Shown: in pieces, positions 27,949 to 36,342 of the stretch
Layout: the number at the start of each line of letters is the position of its first letter
How positions within the stretch are numbered: the first letter of the stretch is position 1
Source: JBJHBP01 sp050485685
Lineage (GTDB): Bacteria; Pseudomonadota; Gammaproteobacteria; Steroidobacterales; Rariloculaceae
DNA length: 64,000 bases
NCBI GenBank assembly: GCA_050485685.1
Contig: JBJHBW010000004.1
Location: 62,001 to 126,000 of the forward strand
Direction: 5' to 3'
Translations under genes and position numbers: made by a program
Notes under the pieces: generated by a model
Told to the model about the DNA's origin: nothing
Database searches by the model: none
The model's input: only the letters and a program-made list of their open reading frames with translations

Positions 27949-27954
27949 CGCGAT

Positions 27955-29238
27955 CTAGCCTCCCCGCGTCGCCGACAGAACCTGACGATACACGCTGGCG
28001 GTAACATCCGCGACGGTCTCCCACGAGTGCTCTTTCAGTGCGAACTCGCGAATACGCGGTCGATGATAGTCGAGCGACCGGTACAAGTCACTCTGGAAAT
28101 AATCACGTATCGCCCGTGCCAGATCATCGGGATCGCGCGGCCTGCAAAGCAAGCCCGTCTTCCCTTCGATCACGTCCTCGCGAAGCTCTCCGACGTCAGT
28201 CGCAATGACCGGCAATCCGAAACTGAAACCAAGGAAGGGCACCCCGCTTTGGAATATATTCGTATACGGAAGGACAAGCGCATCGGCAGCCTTGAAGTAG
28301 ACTTCAATATCAGCGTCCGGAATATGTTCGATTCTCTGCAGAACGCGGCGTCGTGTATGATCGCATTCAAGACTCTGCTTGATATTCTCCCAGTAGGATT
28401 CGCAGCCCTGCTTCACTTTTCCGGCGACAAGCAGCTTCAAGTGCGGATCCTCCTCCGCAAGCAGCTGCAGAGCCGCTAACGCATACTCCAGACCCTTATA
28501 AGGAGCGATCTGCCCAAAGAACAGCAAAACCCGGTCCTCTCGGCCGATTCTGAGGCGATCACGCGCTTCCGATCGCCGCAGCTCTGTCTTCGGAGCCGCG
28601 TCGTTGACTCCGAACGGAATCACGTGAATCCTGTTGTCGGGCACGCGAAATTCCTGCGCCAGCTGTGATTTCATGCTTCCAGTATGGACGAAGATCCCGC
28701 TGCAGAGCAGATACTGCGTCTGCAACGTCAACCTATTCAACACGCTGTCTCGTGAATCCCTCGCCGCTGCATTCACGTTGTGCGCCGTCAAAACGACGGA
28801 TCTTCCTGTCAGCCGGTAATACGCCATCAACAGCGTTCGGTCAAAATACTCGAACTTATTGTTCCAGAGAATGTGGAAAATATGTGGCCGCGCCACTGAT
28901 GCATATCGGACTAAGCGCCAATAATAGGTCAAGATTCGGCGCATCTTCGTGAATAGCCCGGCGCTCTCCGTTTGATCGCCACGAAGGTTCAAGAAGCACA
29001 AGCCCGGATCGGTATGCAGTTCCGGAGCGTCTAGTCTGTCACTCCCGATAAAGTCAACCTCAATGCCTGCGGCCCGCAAAGCGAGAGCAAGTCCATGCGC
29101 ATAGGTACGATCATCGCCACCGGTCAGCAACGCGACTGAGACAGGTCCGGCCGACGCGGGCGACGTCCCGCGGTCACAAGAAGTTGATGAGCTTTCCGAC
29201 TTCCAGTCCCGCAGCACTGTTGATCCACGCCTGCTCAT
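27955..29238 (-). CDS. Glycosyltransferase family 4 protein
   Basis: Protein of 427 residues. Visible GT-B signatures are VSVALLTGGDDRTYAHGLAL, LTAHNVNAA, VIPFGVND, LLFFGQIAPYKGLEYAL and the FQSGVPFLGFSFGLPVIATDVG donor-binding block. The first 30 residues are serine-rich and may not be translated if a later start is used. Its ATG overlaps the stop of the upstream asparagine-synthase-like gene (ATGA), showing tight coupling. It probably adds a sugar to the EPS repeat unit on the cytoplasmic face. Confidence 0.88.
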   Translation of the reverse strand: MSRRGSTVLRDWKSESSSTSCDRGTSPASAGPVSVALLTGGDDRTYAHGLALALRAAGIEVDFIGSDRLDAPELHTDPGLCFLNLRGDQTESAGLFTKMRRILTYYWRLVRYASVARPHIFHILWNNKFEYFDRTLLMAYYRLTGRSVVLTAHNVNAAARDSRDSVLNRLTLQTQYLLCSGIFVHTGSMKSQLAQEFRVPDNRIHVIPFGVNDAAPKTELRRSEARDRLRIGREDRVLLFFGQIAPYKGLEYALAALQLLAEEDPHLKLLVAGKVKQGCESYWENIKQSLECDHTRRRVLQRIEHIPDADIEVYFKAADALVLPYTNIFQSGVPFLGFSFGLPVIATDVGELREDVIEGKTGLLCRPRDPDDLARAIRDYFQSDLYRSLDYHRPRIREFALKEHSWETVADVTASVYRQVLSATRGG

Positions 29239-31070
29239 GCGACCGTCCGCTCTCGGCTTGTGAGCGATCGCACAGCGGGGCGTGGAGGCATGGCTATTAG
29301 AGTTCTCTCTACGGCATCAATCGTTAGCACCGCATTGATCTCTCGTAGCAGATTCTTGCTGCTACGAGAGTGAGCCTCACCCATCTCCTTCAAGAACCGC
29401 TGATCAAAGAACTGATGCTCACGAGCTCCGGTAGCGTCAATCACGTCGCCAATATGCTGTGAGAATTCACGTTGAAACCAACGACGGTATGGAAGAAATT
29501 TATGGAGACCGAGTACACCAATTCGGGCGAGCGGGGTACTCAATACATCGAAGTAAGAGAGGGAACCCGGCAGACCCTCCTTATCGAGATAATCGAGTTT
29601 GAAAGTTACTTCGCAGAACAATCGCCTCAGGACGCTCCACGGTGATCGGCTTGCGCAGGAGTACCCGCGATCAGTAGGGATCATGCGTAGGGCAGAGTCG
29701 CCGGTCGAAATAAGCCGCAACGCCGAGTCTGGTGATCTGCGCGACATAGCCGGCGCGCGGTAGGCGAGTCGCACCAATTCATTGTCCAGATATGGTGTGC
29801 GCACTGTGAGGCACGACCGCGCTGCAGCGAGGCCGCCGAACAAGTGCAGTGGAACCTCTTCGAACGCTGCACGTGTCAGTGGATTTTCGCTGGATGACAT
29901 ACTTCGCCACGCCGTCACATTCGCCAGAAAACCGGGATTCACGAACTCCGGAACCAGATTGAGCGGCTTGCGGGTCGACATTCCGCGCAAGAGCTCACTG
30001 CCGAAGTTTCCCGTTAGGCGTATTGCCGACAGTTCCCTGGCCTTGGCACTCAAATAGATCTCGTGTGCGCCCAAAGCACCAAGAGTTCCATCAGTAACAT
30101 AGACGGTCTTATCAACGAAGTCGCCGAAACTGCGTATGAACTCGCTCTCTACACGCAAGGTGTGATGCTCGAGTCCCATGCTGTGTGCCACCCGCCTACC
30201 GATACGCACGTCGAGGGTATCGCCTTGCTCTGCACCATATGTGTAACACACAAGGCCGGAGACTGCAGGCGGCAGACACGCCATGATCATGCGCGTGTCA
30301 AGTCCGCCAGTGATCGAAACGCCTATGGCGCCATCCCCGCTCGCGTACTTCGGAACCGCCTCACGCGCTGTTTCAACGAATGCTTCTTCGAATTCCGCGG
30401 TGCTCAACTCGCTCTGCGCTTCCCACTCTGCAGGATCGAAGTAGCGGCCACGCTTTTGTATCCCGTCGGGGTCAATTGACCATAAGGAACCGCCGGGAAG
30501 AAGGCTCACACCACGAAACAATGTCCGACCGGCCCAGGTGCTGCCGTATGCCAGATACTGAGCGACCCCTTCTTCATCGAAACCCCGCAAGCTGGGAAGA
30601 ACGCTCAATAGCGCTTTAGCCTCGCTCGCGAAATAGAATTGCCCGCTGGCGACGTGGCAATAGATGCGCTCAGCTCCATACCGATCGTTGAAAATCCACG
30701 CCCGTTGTCGGTGTCGATCAACGAGAACCCCACTGAACAGTCCGTTGAGTTCCGCAACGAAACCAGCACCCAAGCGGCGGTAGAGGTCCAACAGCTCTGT
30801 ACATGGACTACGAACCTGCCGGGAACCACCAGGCAGGAAGCACTCTCCGACGAATGCAATGACGATCCCGCCTTCGTCGATGTGCATCGAACACCGTTGA
30901 GCAAAAGACTCTGGGTGCGCGGTCCAGCCAAGAGTTAAACTGCATTCGTCGACCGTGTTCACCCCGCTGACATACGACGGGTCATGCCGCATGGTGTCGA
31001 TCATTATCGCTACGTCGCGATGACGCTCTTCTGACGGTTTCTTGCCGACGATTCCCGCAAAGCCTGGCAT
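29235..31070 (-). CDS. Asparagine-synthase-like protein lacking the N-terminal cysteine
   Basis: Protein of 611 residues with the two-domain class II amidotransferase/ATP-pyrophosphatase layout: an N-terminal Ntn-like domain with WIFNDRYGAERIYC and a synthetase domain with GVSITGGLDTRMI. In active enzymes residue 2 is the nucleophilic cysteine (MCGI); here the start reads MPGFAGIVG, so glutamine hydrolysis should be lost. The P-loop SGGLDS is also changed to TGGLDT. It may use free ammonia or a different amine, or have another function. ATG 31070 with GGGG upstream is preferred over GTG 31097. An intact paralog lies at 32977. Confidence 0.82.
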   Translation of the reverse strand: MPGFAGIVGKKPSEERHRDVAIMIDTMRHDPSYVSGVNTVDECSLTLGWTAHPESFAQRCSMHIDEGGIVIAFVGECFLPGGSRQVRSPCTELLDLYRRLGAGFVAELNGLFSGVLVDRHRQRAWIFNDRYGAERIYCHVASGQFYFASEAKALLSVLPSLRGFDEEGVAQYLAYGSTWAGRTLFRGVSLLPGGSLWSIDPDGIQKRGRYFDPAEWEAQSELSTAEFEEAFVETAREAVPKYASGDGAIGVSITGGLDTRMIMACLPPAVSGLVCYTYGAEQGDTLDVRIGRRVAHSMGLEHHTLRVESEFIRSFGDFVDKTVYVTDGTLGALGAHEIYLSAKARELSAIRLTGNFGSELLRGMSTRKPLNLVPEFVNPGFLANVTAWRSMSSSENPLTRAAFEEVPLHLFGGLAAARSCLTVRTPYLDNELVRLAYRAPAMSRRSPDSALRLISTGDSALRMIPTDRGYSCASRSPWSVLRRLFCEVTFKLDYLDKEGLPGSLSYFDVLSTPLARIGVLGLHKFLPYRRWFQREFSQHIGDVIDATGAREHQFFDQRFLKEMGEAHSRSSKNLLREINAVLTIDAVERTLIAMPPRPAVRSLTSRERTVA

Positions 31071-31112
31071 TTCAACCCCGCGACGCTTCGGGTTCACTTT
31101 TGTGATGCAGAC

Positions 31113-32063
31113 TCATTTCGTCCGAGCCCGATACCATGCGGCGCGTAAACGTTTGAGGGGAGACTTCCACCCGGGGGGGATCAGATTCGTGATCCCTCTG
31201 TGAGCACCGAGTTTCAGGGCTACCGCCCCCCTGCGGCCAAGCGCAACGTAGTACCGAGGAACCGACACTCTCTCAAATCCGCAACGGCGCTTGAATTCCG
31301 CTAACGAGTCTTCGCTCCAATACCAGTACACCAAATGGCCGTACCCCTGCTCAGCAGATACCTCCACGGCCTTGGCGACCAGCGAATTATTGGGCGCTTT
31401 GTCGCGATGGTGCAGGCTCGAAATTATCTGACCGAGCAACGCAAACTTGCCTGCGTCACCGAGCATGATGAAACCGATCAACTGGCCGTCCACATATGCC
31501 CCGATCATACGTTCGCGATGAATGCATCGGGAGAACTGTTGTTTCACAGTCTGGAAGTCCTTGCCGTAATGCCAGAACGCACGACCCTGCCTAACTGGAG
31601 ATTCATTGAAGATTTCTGTCATACCTGAGACAAAAGTGTCGTCGAACGGCACTTCCTTGGTGACGACTCCTGCTTTCTCGGACTTGCGTATCGTAGTTCT
31701 GATGCGCGACTTTATCTGCTCCTGCCACCAATGCTCGAAACTAACGATCGGAAGCACCGCAAGCTGCTCCCATTCCAGGTGATAGTCGTAACGCGGCTGT
31801 ATATCCGGCAACCTCTGCCAAAATGTAAACAAGTCCGCCCCGACGTCTGGGCGCCTACGCAGTTCCGCTATCACTCCCTCCGGGTCGTGAACGTCCTCGT
31901 ACCAATCATCCTCCAAGCTCACGATGCGAGGCCATCCGTCGGAGATACTGAACACCTGACCACTGATCTCAATGCAACGAGTTCGCGTTGGCTGCCCCCG
32001 GACAAGCGTCTCCTTGACGAAAACGCGTCCGCTCTGTACGGTTCCTGCCACACTATCGGACAT
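31113..32063 (-). CDS. GNAT/FemAB-like acyltransferase
   Basis: Protein of 316 residues. The C-terminal half has IRTTIRKSEKAGV, RMIGAYVDGQLIGFIML and NNSLVAKAVEVSAEQGYGHLVYW, which fit a GNAT or FemAB (BioF2-like) fold that transfers acyl or aminoacyl groups. Exosortase A loci often carry a FemAB-type protein, but this one is divergent and the match is partial. ATG 32063 is preferred because AAGGAG lies about 11 bases upstream; GTG 32075 is too close to it. It overlaps the glycosyltransferase stop by 11 bases. Confidence 0.6.
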   Translation of the reverse strand: MSDSVAGTVQSGRVFVKETLVRGQPTRTRCIEISGQVFSISDGWPRIVSLEDDWYEDVHDPEGVIAELRRRPDVGADLFTFWQRLPDIQPRYDYHLEWEQLAVLPIVSFEHWWQEQIKSRIRTTIRKSEKAGVVTKEVPFDDTFVSGMTEIFNESPVRQGRAFWHYGKDFQTVKQQFSRCIHRERMIGAYVDGQLIGFIMLGDAGKFALLGQIISSLHHRDKAPNNSLVAKAVEVSAEQGYGHLVYWYWSEDSLAEFKRRCGFERVSVPRYYVALGRRGAVALKLGAHRGITNLIPPGWKSPLKRLRAAWYRARTK

Positions 32064-32958
32064 GCGAACTTCCACTCCTTGCCGGGTTGACGCCTGCGCC
32101 GATCAAGCCCTTGAGTCGCGCCATCTGTTCCGCACGGTGAAAACGCATCACCTCAGCAGAAACCGGCCTCGGCAAGCGCCTTACCCAGCACCAGAAGTAA
32201 CCAAGCATCAGACACAGTCCTCCCAGGAGATATGGCCTCTTCGCCATCTGAAACGTTCCGCGGAAAAGCTGCCATACCGGATGCCCACCAAGGAAGTAGT
32301 CCTTCTTCCCATAGTGGAAGCGCGCCCCCAGCACACCGGTCCCGGCCGTACCCATCGTTCGATGATGCTGAAACACCCGATCCTCGAACGACATTGTCGT
32401 CCAACCCTTCATTCGCGCGGTCGTCACAGCCACCCAATCGATCCCCCCACCCTTGATCGGAACGTAGCCGCCGATATCCTCGAAGCATGTGCGACGGAAC
32501 ATCTGGCACTGGCCGTTGACGTGATGAACATTGATATAGCTGTCTCGAAACGAATGGAACTCGCCTTCCACGTAATGCGTTCCGGCAACGCCGAGCTCTG
32601 GCATCGATTGAAACTTATCGAGCAGGCACTGCATATAATCCGGTTCGAATGAAACATCTGCGTCGATGTTCCCGATAACGTCGAACTCAAGATGCTTCAC
32701 ACGCTCATAGCCTGCATTAAAGGCGTTCACCTTCGCGGCAAAGTGTCGCTCCGTTCTCGGCGGCAAAGTAACAAGCTCCATCCAGCTCCTTCCGGGAAGA
32801 TACTTCGCAACAATCGACTCCGTGTCGTCGGTCGAGCCGTCGCTCACGATGATCCAGCGCTCGGGAAGCACGGTCTGAGCCACGACTGACTGAATTGTCT
32901 TCTCGATATACGCCCCCTCGTTGTGAGCAGGGGTGATGAGGACATACTTCAAAGCCAT
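32053..32958 (-). CDS. Glycosyltransferase family 2 protein
   Basis: Protein of 301 residues with a GT-A fold: YVLITPAHNEGAYIEKTIQSV at the start (UDP-binding), WIIVSDGSTDDTE, IGNIDADVSFEPDYM (the DxD metal site) and a C-terminal amphipathic or membrane segment around YLLGGLCLMLGYFWCWV. GT2 enzymes invert the donor linkage. It sits between an asparagine synthase and the GNAT-like gene in the EPS operon. Confidence 0.9.
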   Translation of the reverse strand: MALKYVLITPAHNEGAYIEKTIQSVVAQTVLPERWIIVSDGSTDDTESIVAKYLPGRSWMELVTLPPRTERHFAAKVNAFNAGYERVKHLEFDVIGNIDADVSFEPDYMQCLLDKFQSMPELGVAGTHYVEGEFHSFRDSYINVHHVNGQCQMFRRTCFEDIGGYVPIKGGGIDWVAVTTARMKGWTTMSFEDRVFQHHRTMGTAGTGVLGARFHYGKKDYFLGGHPVWQLFRGTFQMAKRPYLLGGLCLMLGYFWCWVRRLPRPVSAEVMRFHRAEQMARLKGLIGAGVNPARSGSSHVR

Positions 32959-32976
32959 TTCGCTGTGCCAGCCCCT

Positions 32977-34872
32977 CTATGCTGCAACCCGGCGATGATC
33001 GCCATCGTTCGATCGAAGCCATTGTTCAAATACGACCAGGCTGAACAGAATCTTGTGATTGTCGCGATGGCCGAGTCGGTGCTCATCGAAAAGGGCTCGG
33101 ACGCGGGGCTGCTCGAGCACCTGATACATAAGCGAGCGATCATCAAGGAGATAGTCGGCCAGCGTTCCGCTCATTGAATCGTTGAACCATTGGTCGACGA
33201 CATTTACGGCGAAACCGCGCTTCTTGCGCCGCAGAATCTCAGGCGGAAGAAATCCTTCGCACACGCGTCGATGCAGCCACTTGCGCTGCCCGTAGCGCAC
33301 CTTGAACGACGCCGGCAATCGCTGCGCATATTCGACGAGTTCCTTGTCAAGATATGGCACTCGCGCTTCGAGACTGTGCGCCATTGAAAGCTTGTCGGCG
33401 AACATCAGCAACTCGTCGGGCAGAGAAGAACGCACCTCGAGGACCTGGAAACCGCCGAGTTCGTCGGTTTCCTGCATTTCGTACTCCAGGTCTGCCCAGA
33501 TTTCACGCACCTGGTCTCCCGCGCCCTCAGGCAGACTGCCTGGACGGAAGAGTGCATCTACCGTGGCACCGGGCATGATCGAGAAAACGTTCTGATAACG
33601 ACGCATCCGCTCCCGAATGCCCAGGGAATAGATTCCCCGCTTCAGCGCCTCGCTGCGCGAAAGCCGTCCGATCCCGCTCTCGAGCCCACCACGCAACCAT
33701 GTTGGTACTGCGCGCCAGTAGGCGCCGTACCTGACTCCGAGGTGACGGGTATAGCCACCGAAAAGTTCGTCGGGGCCTTGCCCAATCAGCGCCACCTTCA
33801 CGTCCTCGCGAGCGCGCTGGCAAACGAAATACATCGGCACAATGGACGACGAGGCGATCGGCTCTTCAAGCACGCGGACAATCTCTGGCAGTGCACGTTC
33901 GAAACTCGCACGGTCCAGCCGAACAGCCGTGTTATCAGCGCCAAATATGGCGGCCGTTTCCGCCGCATCGGTCAATTCGTCGTCGTCATAGGCTGCTTTG
34001 CCGTAACCTACCGTGTACGTTGGCCACGAATCGCCGTAAAGCCCCATCAAGCCCAGCAGCAAACCTGAGTCGACACCGCCACTCAGGAGCAGGCCAACAG
34101 GTACGTCACTCAGCAGATGCCGCTTCAGCGCGCGTTTGTAGATATCAAGCAACTCTTCAGTCGCTTCCGCATCGGACTTGTGAGGTGAGAACGGACGCGG
34201 CTGTTGACGGTGCCAGCGCTCCACCCGCCAGTCGCCCTTCTCGAAAACGGCCATCGTGCCCGGAGCAAGCTTGCGGATCCCGGCGTGCAATGTGAGCGGG
34301 GACGGCGTATAGCGATAGCGCAGAAAGAGATTCAGGGCGGTTGTGTCCAGCCCGGGCCGCGACGGTAGCGCGGCAAGCACCGCGCGCAGTTCCGACCCGA
34401 AATAAACAGTGCCGGACTCCACCTTGTAGTAGACGAGCTTGATTCCGGCGGAGTCCCGCGCCAGCACGAGTCGCTGGTGGCGACTATCCCAGATCGCGAG
34501 ACCGAACATGCCATTGAGCCGGTTCAGGACGGCGGTTCCCCACTGAAGATAACCGTTTACGATGACCTCCGTATCCGACCGCGTTCGGAACCTGTGGCCC
34601 AGTCCCTCCAACTCGCCTCGCAGCTCGGGGAAGTTATAGATCTCGCCGTTGAACACCACCCAGACCAATTCATTTGAATCGGTCATGGGCTGATGCCCAC
34701 CCTCCAGATCTATGATCGACAGCCGTCTGAAGCCCAGACCAAGCCCTTCGGCAAAGTGGTACCCTTCATCATCCGGACCGCGGTGCACGATCGAGTCCGC
34801 CATCGCACGGATGCGCTCAGGCGATACCGGTGCCCGATCCCTGAAATTGTACTGCCCGCAAATCCCGCACAT
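32977..34872 (-). CDS. asnB: Asparagine synthase (glutamine-hydrolysing), EPS-associated
   Basis: Protein of 631 residues. The nucleophilic Cys2 is present (MCGICGQYNF), with HRGPDDEG, the VFNGEIYNF and SDTEVIVNGY Ntn-domain motifs, and LLLSGGVDSGLLLGL and YLDKELVEYAQRLP in the synthetase half. It transfers ammonia from glutamine to a carboxylate through an acyl-adenylate. Members next to exosortase A genes probably amidate uronic acids of the polysaccharide, not free aspartate; that is context-based. GGGAG precedes ATG 34872 by ten bases. The gene at 29235 is a paralog lacking Cys2. Confidence 0.9.
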   Translation of the reverse strand: MCGICGQYNFRDRAPVSPERIRAMADSIVHRGPDDEGYHFAEGLGLGFRRLSIIDLEGGHQPMTDSNELVWVVFNGEIYNFPELRGELEGLGHRFRTRSDTEVIVNGYLQWGTAVLNRLNGMFGLAIWDSRHQRLVLARDSAGIKLVYYKVESGTVYFGSELRAVLAALPSRPGLDTTALNLFLRYRYTPSPLTLHAGIRKLAPGTMAVFEKGDWRVERWHRQQPRPFSPHKSDAEATEELLDIYKRALKRHLLSDVPVGLLLSGGVDSGLLLGLMGLYGDSWPTYTVGYGKAAYDDDELTDAAETAAIFGADNTAVRLDRASFERALPEIVRVLEEPIASSSIVPMYFVCQRAREDVKVALIGQGPDELFGGYTRHLGVRYGAYWRAVPTWLRGGLESGIGRLSRSEALKRGIYSLGIRERMRRYQNVFSIMPGATVDALFRPGSLPEGAGDQVREIWADLEYEMQETDELGGFQVLEVRSSLPDELLMFADKLSMAHSLEARVPYLDKELVEYAQRLPASFKVRYGQRKWLHRRVCEGFLPPEILRRKKRGFAVNVVDQWFNDSMSGTLADYLLDDRSLMYQVLEQPRVRALFDEHRLGHRDNHKILFSLVVFEQWLRSNDGDHRRVAA

Positions 34873-34893
34873 CGTAAGACTGCTCCCGAAAGC

Positions 34894-36126
34894 TCAGTGC
34901 ACGATCACGGGCTGACCGCTCGCGATCAGTCGCAGCTGACACAGACTTCGAAAGACCTGTGATTGTGCCCAGCGATGCATGGGGACATTATCCCAGCCCA
35001 TCAAAAGACGGCGCGACCTGAAGGAGCCATCCGGCTTCTGCCAGCGAGTGAGCAGGTCCGCCAGCGCCAGGTCCGTCCGCTTATCCAGCGCGCCGAAGCG
35101 ACCGCGCAGCAGACCGCCGAGATTGAGGCACTCTGCATAGTCGTAAAGTTCGTGGCGATAAACCGTGAGCCGAGGTGCATTCGCAAACGGTCTCGGCAGT
35201 CCGTCAACATCAAAAAGATGTCGAACATAGTAGTCCACACCGGCTTCAATTGCCCTGGAGCACTTCTCGTCTCCTGTCAGATACTCGATCTTTGCGAGCG
35301 CCTTAAGCACGAAACAGGTGTGAAAGTGATCGACGAAATCACGCACGCCATCCATGGCGTAACACCATGATCCGTCACTGCGTTGAGACTCCAGTACAAA
35401 GTTGAGATTTCGTTCCGCTGCTTCGCGATAATCTTCACGCTCAAACAGCTTAGACGCACTCGCGAGAAGAAAAGCCCGGTACGCGCTTGCGTTCACGACG
35501 CATCCGTTTGCGTCCTGAGGGTTGTACCCGGCGGCAGCAGAATTCACGGAAATCTCGCGATCAGGAATTTCCGTTAGCGCATGCTCTGCGATCGATCGCA
35601 TGATGTCCCGCTCCGCCCCAGAAGCACCAACATGGCACATATACGCGAACGCTTCATAGACGTACGGCGTCGTGGTAATCAACGGCGTTCCGGCACGCAT
35701 TACGCCTGTGCGTGTCACCCAGTCAAACGGATAACCCCAGCAATAGTGCTGATAGCTGGCGCAACGCGACTTCAGCAACGCGTCCAGATGCTCCCTGGCA
35801 CGCGCAACGTAATGCGATTCGCCACCCGATCTCGCCAGCAAGGCAAACCCCATTGCGTAGTGCGCATCGGCGATCGGAAAGCGCACCCTGCTTCCGAACA
35901 GCACTCTGGCTGCAGGGAACATCGCCTCGGAGAATACCATCGGCGCCACCGCGACAGTTCCGAGCAACTTGTTCCGATAGTACAAGGCCTTTGCCGAGCG
36001 CCCTACTGGACCGGCAAAATAGCTCTGGTGATCGAGGGACAGGGGACCGAACCGCTCCAGCCAGGCGACAAACCGGGCCAGCGCCACGTCGATGCGCGCG
36101 ACAGGTAGTTCACCGGACTGCTGCAT
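34894..36126 (-). CDS. Unrecognised alpha-toroid-like protein
   Basis: Protein of 410 residues (434 with the longer frame to 36198). No family motif is recognised with certainty. The sequence is helical with repeated short blocks such as AHYAMGFALLARS, TTPYVYEAFAYM, AEHALTEIPDRE, ASAYRAFLLASASKLF, NLNFVLESQRSDGSWCY and LADLLTRWQKPDGSFRSR. The paired QxxDGSW/F turns are typical of alpha/alpha toroids as in prenyltransferases, terpene cyclases, C5-epimerases and some polysaccharide lyases. No signal peptide. Placed among EPS genes, a polysaccharide-modifying role is possible. ATG 36126 has GAGAG upstream, but the start is uncertain. Confidence 0.6.
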   Translation of the reverse strand: MQQSGELPVARIDVALARFVAWLERFGPLSLDHQSYFAGPVGRSAKALYYRNKLLGTVAVAPMVFSEAMFPAARVLFGSRVRFPIADAHYAMGFALLARSGGESHYVARAREHLDALLKSRCASYQHYCWGYPFDWVTRTGVMRAGTPLITTTPYVYEAFAYMCHVGASGAERDIMRSIAEHALTEIPDREISVNSAAAGYNPQDANGCVVNASAYRAFLLASASKLFEREDYREAAERNLNFVLESQRSDGSWCYAMDGVRDFVDHFHTCFVLKALAKIEYLTGDEKCSRAIEAGVDYYVRHLFDVDGLPRPFANAPRLTVYRHELYDYAECLNLGGLLRGRFGALDKRTDLALADLLTRWQKPDGSFRSRRLLMGWDNVPMHRWAQSQVFRSLCQLRLIASGQPVIVH

Positions 36127-36342
36127 CGGTGGGCTCTCTTCATTATGGGTAGCCCGTTCAGGATGCTTCATGAACGGATAATTACGAAATTGTTGCATTT
36201 CGCTGCTTTCGATGGGGTACGCGGCCGAGTGACATACAGGAGAATAATGCGCGATGCGGTCAATGACGCAGACTCAGTTCTCAAAACATCTCGCGCACAA
36301 CTCGCCAATGGCGACATACGCCAGGTCAGAGCCCTATCGTGA

